A DNA stretch of 64,000 nucleotides from Brevirhabdus pacifica (GCF_002797755.1 NZ_PGFI01000014.1:1-64000); one strand, 5' to 3'; numbered from the stretch's first letter, positions 30,498 to 40,857 are shown. Notes: a model not told the origin generated them from the letters alone. Numbers and translations: made by a program.

Positions 30498-30750
30498 TTT
30501 GGGCCCGAGGCCCGGGCCCGATTCGCCCATGGCCAGCCAGCCCTCGCACTGTGATGAACGGATCAATTCCGACAGCTTTCCCCGTCCGACGGGCACCGGG
30601 CACGCGGTCGGGAGTGGCCGCGGAGCCCGGAGAGGCATGAAGGGCGCGCTGACAAGGGGTGTCGGGGCCTATGCAACGGATCCGGGCAGGGGGCCATGAG
30701 CCGGGCGCCGACGGGGCCCCAGGGGCGAGGCCGCTCTTGAAAACTTGGCC
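30498..30750. other. Gap upstream of S10 operon promoter
   Basis: About 250 G+C-rich bases between the str terminator and the S10 promoter. No gene with a ribosome site or family resemblance is seen, and no RNA gene was recognised. It contains scattered short inverted repeats. Confidence 0.4.
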
Positions 30751-30779
30751 TTGCCACCTGTGGCCCGACCCCCTATAGC
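30751..30779 (+). promoter_or_regulatory. Promoter of the S10 operon
   Basis: TTGCCA (30751-30756), 17 bases, TATAGC (30774-30779). The likely transcript start falls within ACTCCACTGACTCGGGGTG (30781-30799), a string that returns upstream of rpmC. The leader to rpsJ is ~115 bases. Confidence 0.65.
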
Positions 30780-30899
30780 AACTCCACTGACTCGGGGTGT
30801 GTTCACGCGCGCCCCGTTTCAGTTAACAGGACGCGAAGAAGATCCGCGATGAGCGCCGGTCTTCCTCTCCGTTGAAATCCCAAGCCAAGGGATATGCAT

Positions 30900-31214
30900 A
30901 TGGCCATTCAAAGCCAGAACATCCGTATTCGCCTGAAGGCGTTTGACTACCGGGTGCTGGATTCCTCGACCCAGGAAATCGTAAATACGGCCAAGCGGAC
31001 CGGCGCGCAGGTGCGCGGACCGATCCCGCTGCCGAACAAGATCGAGAAGTTCACCGTTCTGCGTGGACCGCACATCGACAAGAAATCCCGTGATCAGTTC
31101 GAGATCCGCACGCACAAGCGCCTGCTCGACATCATCGATCCGACCCCCCAGACCGTGGACGCGCTGATGAAGCTCGACCTGGCTGCCGGTGTCGACGTCG
31201 AGATCAAGGTTTAA
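30900..31214 (+). CDS. rpsJ: 30S ribosomal protein S10
   Basis: 104 residues. It is part of the 30S head and, with NusB, part of antitermination complexes; it also binds the NusG KOW domain. I chose 30900 ([10 protein letters not shown]) over the ATG at 30894 because AAGG at 30887 is well spaced for the former only. It opens the S10 operon. Confidence 0.97.
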   Translation: MAIQSQNIRIRLKAFDYRVLDSSTQEIVNTAKRTGAQVRGPIPLPNKIEKFTVLRGPHIDKKSRDQFEIRTHKRLLDIIDPTPQTVDALMKLDLAAGVDVEIKV

Positions 31215-31229
31215 GGAGGGCAGACGAAC

Positions 31230-32084
31230 ATGTTGCGCTCTGGTGTAATCGCAAAGAAGGTCGGGATGACCCGCCTTTTCATGGACGACGGGAAGCAGAT
31301 TCCCGTGACGGTCCTTCAACTGGACAAGCTTCAGGTCGTGGGCACGCGCACCGCGGACGAGCACGGCTATTCGGCCGTTCAGCTCGGCGCCGGTACCGCC
31401 AAGGCCAAGCGCGTCTCTAAGGCCATGCGCGGCGTTTTCTCCGCCGTGAAGGTCGAACCCAAGCGTAAGATCGCGGAATTCCGCGTGGCGCCCGAGAACC
31501 TGATCGAGGTCGGCGAGGAAATCACCGCCAACCATTACTTCGAAGGTCAGTTCGTGGACGTCTCGGGCACCTCGATCGGTAAGGGCTTTGCCGGTGCCAT
31601 GAAGCGGCACAACTTCGGCGGCCTGCGCGCCACGCACGGTGTCTCGATCAGCCACCGTTCGCACGGCTCCACCGGTCAGTGTCAGGACCCCGGCCGGGTG
31701 TTCAAGGGCAAGAAGATGGCCGGTCACATGGGCGCCGCCCGCGTGACCACGCAGAACCTGCAGGTCATCCGCACCGACGCCGACCGTGGCCTGATCATGG
31801 TCAAGGGCGCTGTCCCCGGCTCCAAGGGTGGCTGGGTCACGATCAAGGATGCGGTCAAGAAGCCGATCCCCGAGAACGTGATCTATCCCGCCGCGCTGAA
31901 GTCGGCCGCCGAGGAAGCCGAGCGTCTGGCCAAGGAAGCTGCCGAGCAGGCCGCTGCCGAAGCCGAAGCCGCCGAGAAGGCCGCCGCCGAGGCTGCCGCT
32001 GCCGAGCAGGCCGCCGCGCTGAAGGAGGCCGAGGCCTCTGACGACACCGCCGCGCCCGAAGGAGGCGACAACAATGAAAGCTGA
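31230..32084 (+). CDS. rplC: 50S ribosomal protein L3 with extended C-terminus
   Basis: 284 residues against 209 in E. coli. Residues 1 to about 222 are a normal L3, reaching the peptidyl-transferase centre with the loop around [21 protein letters not shown]. Residues 224-284 form an extra tail rich in Ala, Glu and Lys, then acidic, predicted to be one long helix. Such tails are found in some Rhodobacterales L3 proteins; the role is unknown. Its last 11 bases overlap rplD, so the tail lies just before coupled translation. Confidence 0.96.
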   Translation: MLRSGVIAKKVGMTRLFMDDGKQIPVTVLQLDKLQVVGTRTADEHGYSAVQLGAGTAKAKRVSKAMRGVFSAVKVEPKRKIAEFRVAPENLIEVGEEITANHYFEGQFVDVSGTSIGKGFAGAMKRHNFGGLRATHGVSISHRSHGSTGQCQDPGRVFKGKKMAGHMGAARVTTQNLQVIRTDADRGLIMVKGAVPGSKGGWVTIKDAVKKPIPENVIYPAALKSAAEEAERLAKEAAEQAAAEAEAAEKAAAEAAAAEQAAALKEAEASDDTAAPEGGDNNES

Positions 32085-32694
32085 TGCGATCAAACTTGAT
32101 GGCGCCAAGGCCGGCTCGGTCGAGCTGGACGACGCGATCTTCGGGCTCGAGCCCCGCGCAGACATCCTGCACCGTGTGGTCCGCTGGCAGCGCAACAACG
32201 CGCAGCAGGGCACCCACAAGGTCAAGACCCGGTCCGAGACCAGCTACTCGACCAAGAAGATCTATCGCCAGAAGGGCACCGGCGGCGCACGCCACGGTGA
32301 CCGGAACGCGCCGATCTTCCGTAAGGGTGGTATCTACAAGGGTCCGACCCCGCGCAGCCACGGCCACGAGCTGACCAAGAAGTTCCGCAAGCTGGGCCTG
32401 CGCCATGCGCTGTCCGCCAAGCAATCCGCGGGCGAGCTGGTCATCCTGGACACGCTGGAACTGAAGGACGCCAAGACGGCCGTCCTGTCCCGGCAGGTCA
32501 AGGACCTGGGCTGGAAGCGCGCCCTGGTCATCGATGGCGCGACCGTGGACGAGAACTTCGCCCGCGCCGCACGCAACCTCGACGGTGTCGATGTGCTGCC
32601 GTCGATGGGCGCAAACGTCTATGACATCCTGCGGAGCGATACCCTCGTTCTGACCAAGGCGGGTGTCGAAGCACTGGAGGCTCGACTGAAATGA
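32074..32694 (+). CDS. rplD: 50S ribosomal protein L4
   Basis: 206 residues. It lines the exit tunnel with its extended loop (around [20 protein letters not shown]). In E. coli L4 represses the S10 operon by acting on the leader; whether it does so here is not shown. Starts within the 3' end of rplC and overlaps rplW by four bases. Confidence 0.97.
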   Translation: MKADAIKLDGAKAGSVELDDAIFGLEPRADILHRVVRWQRNNAQQGTHKVKTRSETSYSTKKIYRQKGTGGARHGDRNAPIFRKGGIYKGPTPRSHGHELTKKFRKLGLRHALSAKQSAGELVILDTLELKDAKTAVLSRQVKDLGWKRALVIDGATVDENFARAARNLDGVDVLPSMGANVYDILRSDTLVLTKAGVEALEARLK

Positions 32695-32987
32695 GCGCGA
32701 AGGCTGAACATTACGACGTGATCCGCAAGCCGATCATCACCGAAAAGGCAACCATGGCATCCGACGCGGGCGCTGTTGTCTTCGAGGTGGCGATGGACTC
32801 CAACAAGCCGCAGATCAAGGCGGCTGTCGAGGGTCTGTTCGGCGTCAAGGTGAAGGCGGTCAACACCACCATCACCAAGGGCAAGGTCAAGAAGTTCCGC
32901 GGCCAGCCTGGCCGCCGCAAGGACGTCAAGAAAGCGTATGTCACCCTCGAAGAGGGCAATACGATAGACGTCACTACGGGCCTCTGA
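32691..32987 (+). CDS. rplW: 50S ribosomal protein L23
   Basis: 98 residues. Docking site for trigger factor and SRP at the tunnel exit. The family end [11 protein letters not shown] is present. ATGA overlap with rplD indicates coupled translation. A stem-loop at 33008-33026 lies behind it. Confidence 0.97.
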   Translation: MSAKAEHYDVIRKPIITEKATMASDAGAVVFEVAMDSNKPQIKAAVEGLFGVKVKAVNTTITKGKVKKFRGQPGRRKDVKKAYVTLEEGNTIDVTTGL

Positions 32988-33007
32988 TAGAAGGCCGCGA
33001 ATCTCCC

Positions 33008-33026
33008 GGCCCCCCTCGTGGGGGCC
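33008..33026 (+). promoter_or_regulatory. Stem-loop between rplW and rplB
   Basis: GGCCCCC (33008-33014) pairs with GGGGGCC (33020-33026) around a 5-base loop; GGCTTTT follows at a short distance. A weak attenuator or message stabiliser is possible. Confidence 0.45.
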
Positions 33027-33083
33027 GTGGGCTTTTACGAAAACCGAGGCACACTGCCTCAGAGCTGACGGAAGACAGAAAGC

Positions 33084-33926
33084 ATGGCACTCAAGTCGTA
33101 CAAACCGACGACGCCGGGCCAGCGTGGGCTGGTTCTGATCGACCGTTCGGAGCTTTGGAAAGGACGTCCTGTCAAATCCCTCACCGAGGGTCTGACGAAG
33201 AAGGGCGGCCGGAACAACACCGGACGGATTACAATGCGCCGCCGCGGCGGTGGCGCAAAGCGTCTCTACCGGATCGTGGATTTCAAGCGCACGAAACTGG
33301 ACATGACGGCGACCGTCGAGCGGATCGAATACGATCCGAACCGGACCGCCTTCATCGCCCTGATCAAATACGAAGATGGTCAGCAGGCATACATCCTGGC
33401 GCCCCAGCGTCTTGCCGTCGGTGACAGCGTTGTCGCCTCGGCCAAGGCCGACGTGAAGCCCGGCAACGCGATGCCCTTCTCGGGCCTGCCGATCGGTACG
33501 ATCGTCCACAACATCGAGCTGAAGCCCGGCAAAGGTGGCCAGATCGCCCGCGCCGCCGGTACCTACGCCCAGTTCGTCGGTCGTGACGGTGGCTACGCCC
33601 AGATCCGCCTGAGCTCGGGCGAGCTTCGCATGGTCCGTCAGGAATGCATGTGCACCGTCGGTGCCGTGTCGAACCCCGACAACTCCAACCAGAACCTCGG
33701 CAAGGCCGGTCGCAACCGTCACAAGGGCATCCGCCCGTCGGTCCGCGGTGTGGTCATGAACCCGGTCGATCACCCCCATGGTGGTGGTGAAGGCCGGACC
33801 TCGGGTGGTCGTCACCCGGTCACGCCCTGGGGCAAGCCCACAAAGGGTGCCCGCACCCGGAACAAGAACAAGGCGTCCAGCAAGCTGATCATCCGCTCGC
33901 GTCACGCCAAGAAGAAGGGCCGGTAA
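33084..33926 (+). CDS. rplB: 50S ribosomal protein L2
   Basis: 280 residues (E. coli 273). It sits near the peptidyl-transferase centre and is needed for subunit joining. The conserved [20 protein letters not shown] loop, with its essential His, is intact. rpsS starts two bases past the stop. Confidence 0.98.
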   Translation: MALKSYKPTTPGQRGLVLIDRSELWKGRPVKSLTEGLTKKGGRNNTGRITMRRRGGGAKRLYRIVDFKRTKLDMTATVERIEYDPNRTAFIALIKYEDGQQAYILAPQRLAVGDSVVASAKADVKPGNAMPFSGLPIGTIVHNIELKPGKGGQIARAAGTYAQFVGRDGGYAQIRLSSGELRMVRQECMCTVGAVSNPDNSNQNLGKAGRNRHKGIRPSVRGVVMNPVDHPHGGGEGRTSGGRHPVTPWGKPTKGARTRNKNKASSKLIIRSRHAKKKGR

Positions 33927-33928
33927 TC

Positions 33929-34207
33929 ATGTCGCGTTCTGTATGGAAGGGCCCTTTTGTCGACAGCTATGTCCTCAAGAAGGCCGAGAAGACCAAAGAA
34001 TCCGGTCGCAACGAAGTCATCAAGATCTGGTCGCGCCGCTCGACGATCCTGCCCCAGTTCGTGGGTCTGACGTTTGGCGTCTACAACGGCCAGAAGCACA
34101 TCCCGGTCAACGTGACCGAGGACATGATCGGCCAGAAGTTCGGTGAATACTCGCCGACGCGGACCTACTACGGTCACGCTGCCGACAAGAAATCGAAGCG
34201 GAAGTAA
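33929..34207 (+). CDS. rpsS: 30S ribosomal protein S19
   Basis: 92 residues, the same as E. coli. It binds with S13 in the 30S head. [11 protein letters not shown] at the front and the [11 protein letters not shown] end are typical. rplV follows after five bases. Confidence 0.98.
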   Translation: MSRSVWKGPFVDSYVLKKAEKTKESGRNEVIKIWSRRSTILPQFVGLTFGVYNGQKHIPVNVTEDMIGQKFGEYSPTRTYYGHAADKKSKRK

Positions 34208-34212
34208 GAGCC

Positions 34213-34593
34213 ATGGGTAAAGAGAAAAATCCCCGCCGCGTGGCCGACAACGAAGCACTCGCCAAGACGCGCATGCTTCGGACGTCCCCGCAGAAACTGA
34301 ACCTCGTCGCCGCCATGATCCGCGGCAAGAAGGTGGACAAGGCCCTGGCCGACCTCACCTTCTCGAAGAAGCGGATCGCGGCCGACGTCAAGAAATGCCT
34401 TCAGTCGGCAATCGCCAACGCGGAAAACAACCATAACCTGGATGTTGACGAGCTGGTCGTGGCCGAAGCCTATGTCGGCAAGAACCTGACCATGAAGCGC
34501 GGTCGTCCGCGGGCTCGTGGCCGGTTCGGCAAGATCGTCAAGCCGTTCTCGGAACTCACCATCAAGGTCCGTCAGGTCGAGGAGCAAGCGTAA
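34213..34593 (+). CDS. rplV: 50S ribosomal protein L22
   Basis: 126 residues, somewhat longer than the 110 of E. coli. Its beta-hairpin (around [18 protein letters not shown]) narrows the exit tunnel; macrolide-resistance changes map there in other species and the sequence looks ordinary. Stop and rpsC start share one base. Confidence 0.97.
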   Translation: MGKEKNPRRVADNEALAKTRMLRTSPQKLNLVAAMIRGKKVDKALADLTFSKKRIAADVKKCLQSAIANAENNHNLDVDELVVAEAYVGKNLTMKRGRPRARGRFGKIVKPFSELTIKVRQVEEQA

Positions 34594-35294
34594 TGGGTCA
34601 AAAAGTCAATCCGATCGGCATGCGCCTCCAGGTCAACCGCACCTGGGACAGCCGCTGGTACGCCGACACCAAGGATTACGGTGATCTGCTTCTCGAGGAC
34701 ATCAAGATCCGCGAGTTCATCAAGGAAGAGTGCAAGCAGGCCGGTATCTCGAAGGTCATCATCGAGCGTCCGCACCGCAAGTGCCGCGTCACCATCCATA
34801 CCGCCCGCCCCGGTGTCATCATCGGCAAGAAGGGCGCGGATATCGAGACGCTGCGCAAGAAGCTCGCCTCGATGACCGCAAGCGAACTGCACCTCAACAT
34901 CCTCGAGGTGCGCAAGCCCGAGCTGGACGCCGCCCTGGTGGCCGAAAGCATCGCGCAGCAGCTTGAGCGTCGTGTTTCGTTCCGTCGCGCCATGAAGCGC
35001 TCGGTCCAGAACGCAATGCGCATGGGTTCGCTGGGCATCCGGGTCAACGTCGCCGGCCGTCTGGGCGGCGCCGAGATCGCCCGGACCGAATGGTACCGCG
35101 AGGGCCGCGTGCCCCTGCACACCCTTCGCGCCGACATCGACTACGCCCTGGCCGAAGCCAAGACCCCTTACGGGATCATCGGCATCAAGGTCTGGATCTT
35201 CAAGGGCGAGATCATGGAGCACGACCCGTCGGCCCGTGACCGCAAGCAACAGGAACTGCAGGAAGGGCCCGCACCTCGCGGTCCGCGCCGGTAA
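34593..35294 (+). CDS. rpsC: 30S ribosomal protein S3
   Basis: 233 residues, as in E. coli. It forms part of the mRNA entry tunnel and helicase. The KH domain contains the GVIIGKKG loop. Its first base is the last base of rplV (TAATG), indicating coupled translation. Confidence 0.98.
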   Translation: MGQKVNPIGMRLQVNRTWDSRWYADTKDYGDLLLEDIKIREFIKEECKQAGISKVIIERPHRKCRVTIHTARPGVIIGKKGADIETLRKKLASMTASELHLNILEVRKPELDAALVAESIAQQLERRVSFRRAMKRSVQNAMRMGSLGIRVNVAGRLGGAEIARTEWYREGRVPLHTLRADIDYALAEAKTPYGIIGIKVWIFKGEIMEHDPSARDRKQQELQEGPAPRGPRR

Positions 35295-35306
35295 GGAGAT
35301 AGACAG

Positions 35307-35720
35307 ATGCTTCAGCCAAAGCGCACAAAATTCCGCAAGCAGCACAAGGGCCGTATCCACGGCGAAGCCAAGGGTGGCTCCACCCTGAACTTCGGCACCT
35401 TCGGCCTCAAGGCCACGCAGCCCGAGCGGATCACTGCACGTCAGATCGAGGCGGCTCGCCGCGCGATGACGCGCCACATGAAACGTCAGGGCCGTGTCTG
35501 GATCCGTATCTTCCCCGATACGCCGGTCACCTCGAAGCCGACCGAAGTCCGTATGGGTAAAGGTAAGGGTTCGGTCGATTACTGGGCCGCCAAGGTCAAG
35601 CCCGGCCGGGTGATGTTCGAGATCGACGGTGTTTCCGAAGCCGTCGCGCGCGAGGCCCTGCGCCTGGCCGCGATGAAGCTGCCGATCAAGACCCGCACCG
35701 TGGTCCGCGAAGACTGGTGA
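35307..35720 (+). CDS. rplP: 50S ribosomal protein L16
   Basis: 137 residues. It helps place A-site t[15 protein letters not shown] at the start and [13 protein letters not shown] are typical. The hydroxylated Arg site (near KGKGSVD) is present. It is the last gene before the terminator at 35743, so here the S10 operon ends earlier than in E. coli. Confidence 0.98.
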   Translation: MLQPKRTKFRKQHKGRIHGEAKGGSTLNFGTFGLKATQPERITARQIEAARRAMTRHMKRQGRVWIRIFPDTPVTSKPTEVRMGKGKGSVDYWAAKVKPGRVMFEIDGVSEAVAREALRLAAMKLPIKTRTVVREDW

Positions 35721-35742
35721 TCCGCGAGGATCGCGACAATTG

Positions 35743-35774
35743 AAAAAGGGCGGGGTCTTCCCCGCCCTTTCTCG
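35743..35774 (+). terminator. Intrinsic terminator between rplP and rpmC
   Basis: An 11-bp stem (35745-35755 with 35760-35770), loop TCTT, preceded by an A-run and followed by TTTCTCGTTT. It is as strong as the operon-end terminators of this window and lies 23 bases past rplP. Confidence 0.82.
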
Positions 35775-36044
35775 TTTCCGGCCCCCTTTCTCCACGCGCG
35801 ACCCCGTCGGGCGGGGCAGGGGGCGCGGCCAAGAATCGCCCCGCCGCACGCGGCAGGATCGCGGCCACCCCAGGGGCGGCGGACGCGACGGAATGACCAG
35901 GAAAACAAGGAATCCCGGCGCCCCGGGGTTTATGGGTTGCCATCGTGGTCGCGGCCTTGTATTGGACCGCTTCATCAATGACTCCACCGGACTCAGGGTG
36001 ACCCTCTCAAGGGGGCCGACTGGTGATGTGAAAGGAACTGGGCG
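35775..36044 (+). other. Gap and leader upstream of rpmC
   Basis: A 270-base stretch without a convincing gene. A 102-codon open frame crosses it, but it begins inside the terminator hairpin and has low-complexity Arg/Gly content. The bases 35981-36000 repeat, with few changes, the start region of the S10 transcript (30781-30799). A promoter for the rpmC-spc genes is expected here, but I find no good -35/-10 pair. Confidence 0.45.
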
Positions 36045-36251
36045 ATGAACGCCAAGGAACTCAACGACAAGACCCCCGACCAGCTGAAGGATCAGCTGGC
36101 CGAGCTGAAGAAGGAAGCGTTCAACCTGCGCTTCCAGCAGGCTACGCAACAGCTTGAGAACACCGCACGCATGCGCACCGTCCGTCGCGACGTTGCCCGT
36201 GTGAAGACCGTTCTCAACCAGAAGGCCGCTGCTGCGGCCGCAGAAGAATAA
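36045..36251 (+). CDS. rpmC: 50S ribosomal protein L29
   Basis: 68 residues of two helices, near the tunnel exit beside L23. AAAGGAAC precedes the ATG. It ends in an Ala/Glu run. It begins the second half of the usual S10 operon, here separated from rplP by 324 bases. Confidence 0.97.
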   Translation: MNAKELNDKTPDQLKDQLAELKKEAFNLRFQQATQQLENTARMRTVRRDVARVKTVLNQKAAAAAAEE

Positions 36252-36265
36252 GAGGAGCCTGACAG

Positions 36266-36496
36266 ATGCCCAAACGTATCCTCAACGGCACCGTCACCAG
36301 CGACCAGAACGAGCAGACTGTCACGGTCCTGGTCGAGCGTCGCTACACGCATCCTCTGCTGAACAAGACCGTCCGCGCTTCGAAGAAGTACCGCGCGCAC
36401 GATCCGAAGAACGAATTCAAGGTCGGTGACAAGGTCCGCATCCAGGAGTGCGCGCCGATTTCGAAAACCAAGCGTTGGGAGGTGGTCGCCAACTAA
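36266..36496 (+). CDS. rpsQ: 30S ribosomal protein S17
   Basis: 76 residues (E. coli 84). Primary binder in the 30S body. [16 protein letters not shown] and the [14 protein letters not shown] strand are typical of the family. rplN follows after 76 bases. Confidence 0.97.
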   Translation: MPKRILNGTVTSDQNEQTVTVLVERRYTHPLLNKTVRASKKYRAHDPKNEFKVGDKVRIQECAPISKTKRWEVVAN

Positions 36497-36572
36497 GGCG
36501 GCCCCTTTCGATTGTGTCGAAACCCTGGGGAACAGGCGAGGAAAACGCCCCCCATAGGTCGGGAGAAACCAC

Positions 36573-36941
36573 ATGATCCAGATGCAGACCAATCTGGATG
36601 TCGCTGACAACTCCGGCGCTCGCCGGGTGCAGTGCATCAAGGTCCTGGGTGGTTCCAAGCGTAAATACGCCTCCGTCGGCGACATCATTGTCGTCTCGGT
36701 GAAGGAAGCCATCCCGCGCGGCCGCGTGAAGAAAGGTGACGTCCGCAAGGCCGTCGTCGTGCGCACCGCCAAGGAAGTCCGTCGCGAAGACGGCACCGCA
36801 ATCCGGTTCGACCGGAACGCGGCCGTCATCCTCAACAACAACAACGAGCCCGTCGGCACCCGTATCTTCGGGCCGGTGGTTCGTGAGTTGCGCGCGAAGA
36901 ACTTCATGAAGATCATCTCGCTGGCTCCGGAGGTTCTCTGA
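36573..36941 (+). CDS. rplN: 50S ribosomal protein L14
   Basis: 122 residues. It sits at the subunit interface, where RsfS binds to block joining. The signature [17 protein letters not shown] is intact. Its last base is the first base of rplX. Confidence 0.98.
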   Translation: MIQMQTNLDVADNSGARRVQCIKVLGGSKRKYASVGDIIVVSVKEAIPRGRVKKGDVRKAVVVRTAKEVRREDGTAIRFDRNAAVILNNNNEPVGTRIFGPVVRELRAKNFMKIISLAPEVL

Positions 36942-37246
36942 TGGCTGCCAAACTCAAGAAGGGCGACAAGGTCGTCGTGCTGGCCGGTAAGGACAAGGGC
37001 AAGGAGGGTGAGATCACCCGCGTCATGCCTGCGGCCAACAAGGCCATCGTGGACGGTGTGAACGTGGCGATCCGCCATACCCGTCAAAGCCAGAACAGCC
37101 AGGGCGGCCGCGTGCCGACCCCGATGCCGATCGATCTTTCGAACCTGGCACTGCTGGACTCCAACGGCAAGGCAACCCGCGTCGGCTTCCGCACGGAAGA
37201 CGGCAAGAAGGTGCGCTTTGCCAAGACCACGGGGGACGTGATCTGA
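36941..37246 (+). CDS. rplX: 50S ribosomal protein L24
   Basis: 101 residues. An early assembly protein with a KOW motif ([19 protein letters not shown]). It overlaps rplN and rplE by one base on each side (TGATG), an arrangement for coupled translation. Confidence 0.98.
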   Translation: MAAKLKKGDKVVVLAGKDKGKEGEITRVMPAANKAIVDGVNVAIRHTRQSQNSQGGRVPTPMPIDLSNLALLDSNGKATRVGFRTEDGKKVRFAKTTGDVI

Positions 37247-37809
37247 TGCTGGACGCTGCGACCTATACCCCGCGTCTCAAGACGCTCTACACCGACGAGA
37301 TCCGCGCCAAGCTGAAGGAAGAATTCGGCTACGCGAACGAGATGCAGATCCCGCGTCTCGACAAGATCGTTCTCAACATCGGCTGTGGCGCCGAGGCGGT
37401 CCGCGACACCAAGAAGGCCAAATCCGCTCAGGAAGACCTGACCGCGATTGCCGGCCAGAAGGCGCTGATCACCAAGGCCAAGAAATCCATCGCCGGCTTC
37501 CGTGTCCGCGAAGAGATGCCGCTGGGCGCCAAGGTGACCCTGCGCGGCGAGCGCATGTACGAATTCCTCGATCGCCTGATCACCGTCGCAATGCCCCGTA
37601 TCCGGGACTTCCGCGGCGTGTCCGGCAAGAGCTTCGACGGTCGTGGCAACTACGCCACCGGCCTGAAAGAGCACATCGTGTTCCCCGAGATCAACTTCGA
37701 CAAGGTCGATGAGGTCTGGGGTATGGATATCGTCATCTGCACCACCGCAGGTACCGACGCAGAAGCCAAGGCGCTGTTGAAGCATTTCAACATGCCCTTC
37801 AACAGCTGA
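37246..37809 (+). CDS. rplE: 50S ribosomal protein L5
   Basis: 187 residues (E. coli 179). It binds 5S rRNA and bridges to S13. The motifs [12 protein letters not shown] and [17 protein letters not shown] are present. Confidence 0.98.
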   Translation: MLDAATYTPRLKTLYTDEIRAKLKEEFGYANEMQIPRLDKIVLNIGCGAEAVRDTKKAKSAQEDLTAIAGQKALITKAKKSIAGFRVREEMPLGAKVTLRGERMYEFLDRLITVAMPRIRDFRGVSGKSFDGRGNYATGLKEHIVFPEINFDKVDEVWGMDIVICTTAGTDAEAKALLKHFNMPFNS

Positions 37810-37830
37810 TCGCGGCGAGGAGAAGAGAAC

Positions 37831-38136
37831 ATGGCTAAGAAAGCAATGATCGAGCGCGAGAAGAAGCGTCAGGCCCTGGTGGAGAAATACGCCGCCAAAC
37901 GTGCCGAGCTGAAAGAGATCGCGCGCGATGAATCCAAGCCGATGGAAGAGCGTTTCAAAGCGCGTCTGAAGCTTGCAAAACTGCCGCGCAACAGCTCGGC
38001 TACCCGTCTTCACAATCGCTGCCAGCTGACCGGTCGTCCGCACGCTTACTATCGTAAGCTGAAGATGAGCCGGATCGCGCTGCGGGATCTTGGCTCGAAC
38101 GGCCAGATCCCCGGCCTGGTCAAGTCGAGCTGGTAA
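37831..38136 (+). CDS. rpsN: 30S ribosomal protein S14 (zinc-free long form)
   Basis: 101 residues, the same as E. coli. It has none of the CxxC pairs of the short zinc form; only one Cys (in [10 protein letters not shown]) is present. It binds the 30S head near S3 and S10. Confidence 0.98.
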   Translation: MAKKAMIEREKKRQALVEKYAAKRAELKEIARDESKPMEERFKARLKLAKLPRNSSATRLHNRCQLTGRPHAYYRKLKMSRIALRDLGSNGQIPGLVKSSW

Positions 38137-38148
38137 GGAGGTCCCGAG

Positions 38149-38541
38149 ATGAACGATCCTATCGGCGATATGCTCACCCGGATCCGCAACGCACAGCTGC
38201 GCGGCAAGTCCACGGTTGAAACCCCCGCCTCCAAGCTTCGCGCCTGGGTGCTCGACGTGCTGGCCGACGAAGGCTACATCCGCGGCTACGAGAAGACGAC
38301 CGGCAAGGACGGCCACCCGGCCCTGTCGATCAGCCTGAAGTACTACGAAGGCACCCCGGTGATCCGCGAGATCAAGCGGGTCTCGAAGCCCGGCCGTCGT
38401 GTCTACATGGGCGTCAAGGACATCCCCTCGGTCCGTCAGGGCCTGGGTGTCTCGATCGTCTCCACGCCTCGCGGCGTGATGTCGGATGCAAATGCGCGCA
38501 CTGCCAATGTTGGTGGTGAAGTGCTTTGCACGGTCTTCTAA
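38149..38541 (+). CDS. rpsH: 30S ribosomal protein S8
   Basis: 130 residues. A primary 16S rRNA binder that in E. coli also represses the spc operon by binding near rplE. The C-terminal [12 protein letters not shown] region is typical. AAGGAGG precedes the ATG. Confidence 0.98.
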   Translation: MNDPIGDMLTRIRNAQLRGKSTVETPASKLRAWVLDVLADEGYIRGYEKTTGKDGHPALSISLKYYEGTPVIREIKRVSKPGRRVYMGVKDIPSVRQGLGVSIVSTPRGVMSDANARTANVGGEVLCTVF

Positions 38542-38553
38542 GGAGGTAAGGCA

Positions 38554-39087
38554 ATGTCTCGTATTGGTAAGAAACCGGTCGAGCTGCCGTCGGGTGTTTC
38601 GGCAACCGTCTCCGGCCAGACCGTCGAAGTGAAGGGCCCCAAGGGTACCCGCAGCTTCACTGCAACCGACGATGTCACCATTTCGGTGGACGACAACGTC
38701 ATCTCGATCGCGCCCCGTGGCTCGTCCAAGCGCGCCCGCCAGCAGTGGGGCATGTCCCGCACGATGGTCGGCAACCTGGTGACCGGCGTCTCCACCGGCT
38801 TCAAGAAAGAGCTGGAGATCAACGGTGTGGGTTACCGCGCGCAGATGCAGGGCAACACCCTGAAGCTGAGCCTGGGCCTGAGCCATGACGTGAATTTCGA
38901 AGTGCCCGAGGGCGTCACCGTGACGGCCCCCAAGCAAACCGAGATCGTCGTGGAAGGCATCGATCAGCAACTCGTCGGCCAGGTCGCGGCCAATATTCGC
39001 GAATGGCGGAAGCCCGAGCCCTACAAGGGCAAAGGCATCAAGTACAAGGACGAGTACATCTTCCGCAAGGAAGGCAAGAAGAAGTAA
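38554..39087 (+). CDS. rplF: 50S ribosomal protein L6
   Basis: 177 residues, like E. coli. Two related domains, with the C-terminal [11 protein letters not shown] motif near the sarcin-ricin loop. TAAGGAGG precedes the ATG. Confidence 0.98.
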   Translation: MSRIGKKPVELPSGVSATVSGQTVEVKGPKGTRSFTATDDVTISVDDNVISIAPRGSSKRARQQWGMSRTMVGNLVTGVSTGFKKELEINGVGYRAQMQGNTLKLSLGLSHDVNFEVPEGVTVTAPKQTEIVVEGIDQQLVGQVAANIREWRKPEPYKGKGIKYKDEYIFRKEGKKK

Positions 39088-39098
39088 GGACGCGAGAA

Positions 39099-39458
39099 AT
39101 GGCAAACAGCAAAAGAACCCTGTTTCTGAAGCGCCGCCTGCGCGTTCGGAACAAGCTGCGGAAGATGAACGCCGGGCGTCCGCGCCTGTCGGTTCACCGC
39201 TCGAACAAGAACATCAGCGTGCAGCTGATCGACGATGTGAACGGCGTCACGCTCGCCTCGGCCTCCTCGCTGGAGAAGGACCTGGGCGTTCTGGGCAAGA
39301 ACAACGTCGAAGCGGCGGCGAAGGTGGGCACCGCCATCGCCGAGCGCGCGAAAAAGGCCGGGGTCGAAGAATGCTACTTCGACCGTGGTGGTTTCCTGTT
39401 TCACGGGAAGGTCAAGGCACTTGCCGACGCCGCCCGTGAAAACGGCCTGAAGTTCTGA
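39099..39458 (+). CDS. rplR: 50S ribosomal protein L18
   Basis: 119 residues. It binds 5S rRNA with L5. I chose 39099 ([13 protein letters not shown]) since the basic N-terminus is the family start; an open frame extends upstream into rpl[22 protein letters not shown] at the end is typical. Confidence 0.98.
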   Translation: MANSKRTLFLKRRLRVRNKLRKMNAGRPRLSVHRSNKNISVQLIDDVNGVTLASASSLEKDLGVLGKNNVEAAAKVGTAIAERAKKAGVEECYFDRGGFLFHGKVKALADAARENGLKF

Positions 39459-39469
39459 GGAGACGATAG

Positions 39470-40039
39470 ATGGCAAGAGAAGACAATCGTCGGGGAAATC
39501 GTCGCGAGCGCGAAGAAACCCCCGAATTCGCCGATCGTCTCGTGGCGATCAACCGGGTCAGCAAGACGGTCAAGGGCGGTAAGCGCTTCGGCTTCGCTGC
39601 TCTGGTCGTCGTCGGTGACCAGCGCGGTCGCGTGGGCTTCGGCAAGGGCAAGGCCAAGGAGGTCCCCGAGGCCATCCGCAAGGCCACCGAGCAAGCCAAG
39701 CGTCAGATGGTCCGCGTACCGCTGCGCGAGGGTCGTACCCTGCACCACGACATCGAGGGCCGTCACGGCGCTGGTAAGGTCGTGATGCGGACCGCCCCCC
39801 AGGGTACCGGCATCATCGCCGGTGGTCCGATGCGCGCCGTGTTCGAGATGCTGGGCGTTCAGGACGTGGTCGCCAAGTCGATCGGGTCCCAGAACCCCTA
39901 CAACATGATCCGCGCGACGCTGAACGGCCTTGGCCGCGAGGCTTCGCCCCGTTCGGTCGCGCAGCGTCGCGGCAAGAAGGTCGCGGACATCCTCAAGAAG
40001 CCCGAAGCCGAAGCGGCCTCCGAGTCGGTCGAAGCGTAA
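39470..40039 (+). CDS. rpsE: 30S ribosomal protein S5
   Basis: 189 residues against 167 in E. coli, with a longer C-terminal tail rich in Glu and Ala. It guards decoding accuracy and the mRNA entry. The spectinomycin-related loop ([12 protein letters not shown]) is ordinary. Confidence 0.97.
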   Translation: MAREDNRRGNRREREETPEFADRLVAINRVSKTVKGGKRFGFAALVVVGDQRGRVGFGKGKAKEVPEAIRKATEQAKRQMVRVPLREGRTLHHDIEGRHGAGKVVMRTAPQGTGIIAGGPMRAVFEMLGVQDVVAKSIGSQNPYNMIRATLNGLGREASPRSVAQRRGKKVADILKKPEAEAASESVEA

Positions 40040-40051
40040 GGATACGGATCC

Positions 40052-40240
40052 ATGGCAAAAACCATCGTCGTCAAGCAGATCGGCTCGCCGATCCGCCGCC
40101 CCGCCAAGCAGCGTGCAACGCTGATCGGTCTGGGCCTGAACAAGATGCACAAGACCCGTGAGCTTGAGGATACCCCCTCGGTGCGCGGCATGGTGAATTC
40201 CATCTCCCACATGGTGGAAATCATCGAAGAGCGCGACTAA
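40052..40240 (+). CDS. rpmD: 50S ribosomal protein L30
   Basis: 62 residues. The family core [22 protein letters not shown] is present. It is followed by a 122-base gap with an inverted repeat before rplO. Confidence 0.97.
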   Translation: MAKTIVVKQIGSPIRRPAKQRATLIGLGLNKMHKTRELEDTPSVRGMVNSISHMVEIIEERD

Positions 40241-40257
40241 GCCTCTGACTGCATTCC

Positions 40258-40292
40258 GGGGTGCGCCGGCCTGAAAGGGCAGGGCGCACCCC
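40258..40292 (+). promoter_or_regulatory. Stem-loop between rpmD and rplO
   Basis: GGGGTGCGCC (40258-40267) pairs perfectly with GGCGCACCCC (40283-40292). No T-run follows. The GGGTGCGC theme resembles that of the fusA-tuf hairpin. Confidence 0.55.
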
Positions 40293-40362
40293 ACCCAATT
40301 TACAATCAACGCCGCGGTTGGCCCCTTCGCTCCTGGGCCACATCCGGCACGGAGAGAGCGAC

Positions 40363-40851
40363 ATGAAACTTCACGAACTTCACGACAATCCCGGCGCAAC
40401 CAAGAAGCGCAAGCGCGTTGGCCGCGGCCCGGGTTCCGGCACCGGCAAGACCGCCGGCCGTGGTATCAAGGGTCAGAAGTCCCGTTCGGGCGTCTCGATC
40501 AATGGCTACGAGGGTGGCCAAATGCCGCTCTACCAGCGGCTTCCCAAGCGTGGCTTCACCCCGCCGAACCGCAAGAAATTCGCCGTCCTGAACCTGAGCC
40601 TGCTTCAGAAGTTCCTGGACGACAAGAAGATCGACGGCTCGAAGGCCATCACCGAGGACGTCCTGGTCGAATCGGGCCTGGTGCGTCGCAAGCTCGACGG
40701 TGTCCGCATCCTCGCCAAGGGCGAGTTCAACGCCAAGGTGAACCTGGAAGTCACCGGCGCCTCCAAGTCGGCCATCGAGGCTGTCGAGAAGGCCGGCGGC
40801 TCGCTCAAGGTTTCGACCCCGGCGGCGACTTCCGAGCAAGCGTCCGAATAA
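40363..40851 (+). CDS. rplO: 50S ribosomal protein L15
   Basis: 162 residues (E. coli 144) with a short C-terminal extension. The Gly-rich N-terminus ([18 protein letters not shown]) reaches deep into the 50S. Start at 40363 ([12 protein letters not shown]) is the family start, with GGAGAGAG upstream; a longer frame starting at 40261 lies in the hairpin region and is rejected. Confidence 0.97.
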   Translation: MKLHELHDNPGATKKRKRVGRGPGSGTGKTAGRGIKGQKSRSGVSINGYEGGQMPLYQRLPKRGFTPPNRKKFAVLNLSLLQKFLDDKKIDGSKAITEDVLVESGLVRRKLDGVRILAKGEFNAKVNLEVTGASKSAIEAVEKAGGSLKVSTPAATSEQASE

Positions 40852-40857
40852 GCGGTT

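Noticed and set aside
30640-30680. CTGACA and TATGCA boxes in the str-S10 gap
   Set aside because: The spacing is 15 bases and a better promoter lies at 30751-30779.
35740-36048. 102-codon plus-strand open frame between rplP and rpmC
   Set aside because: Starts within a terminator hairpin, has no ribosome site, and its Arg/Gly/Pro-rich product has no known relatives that I recognise.
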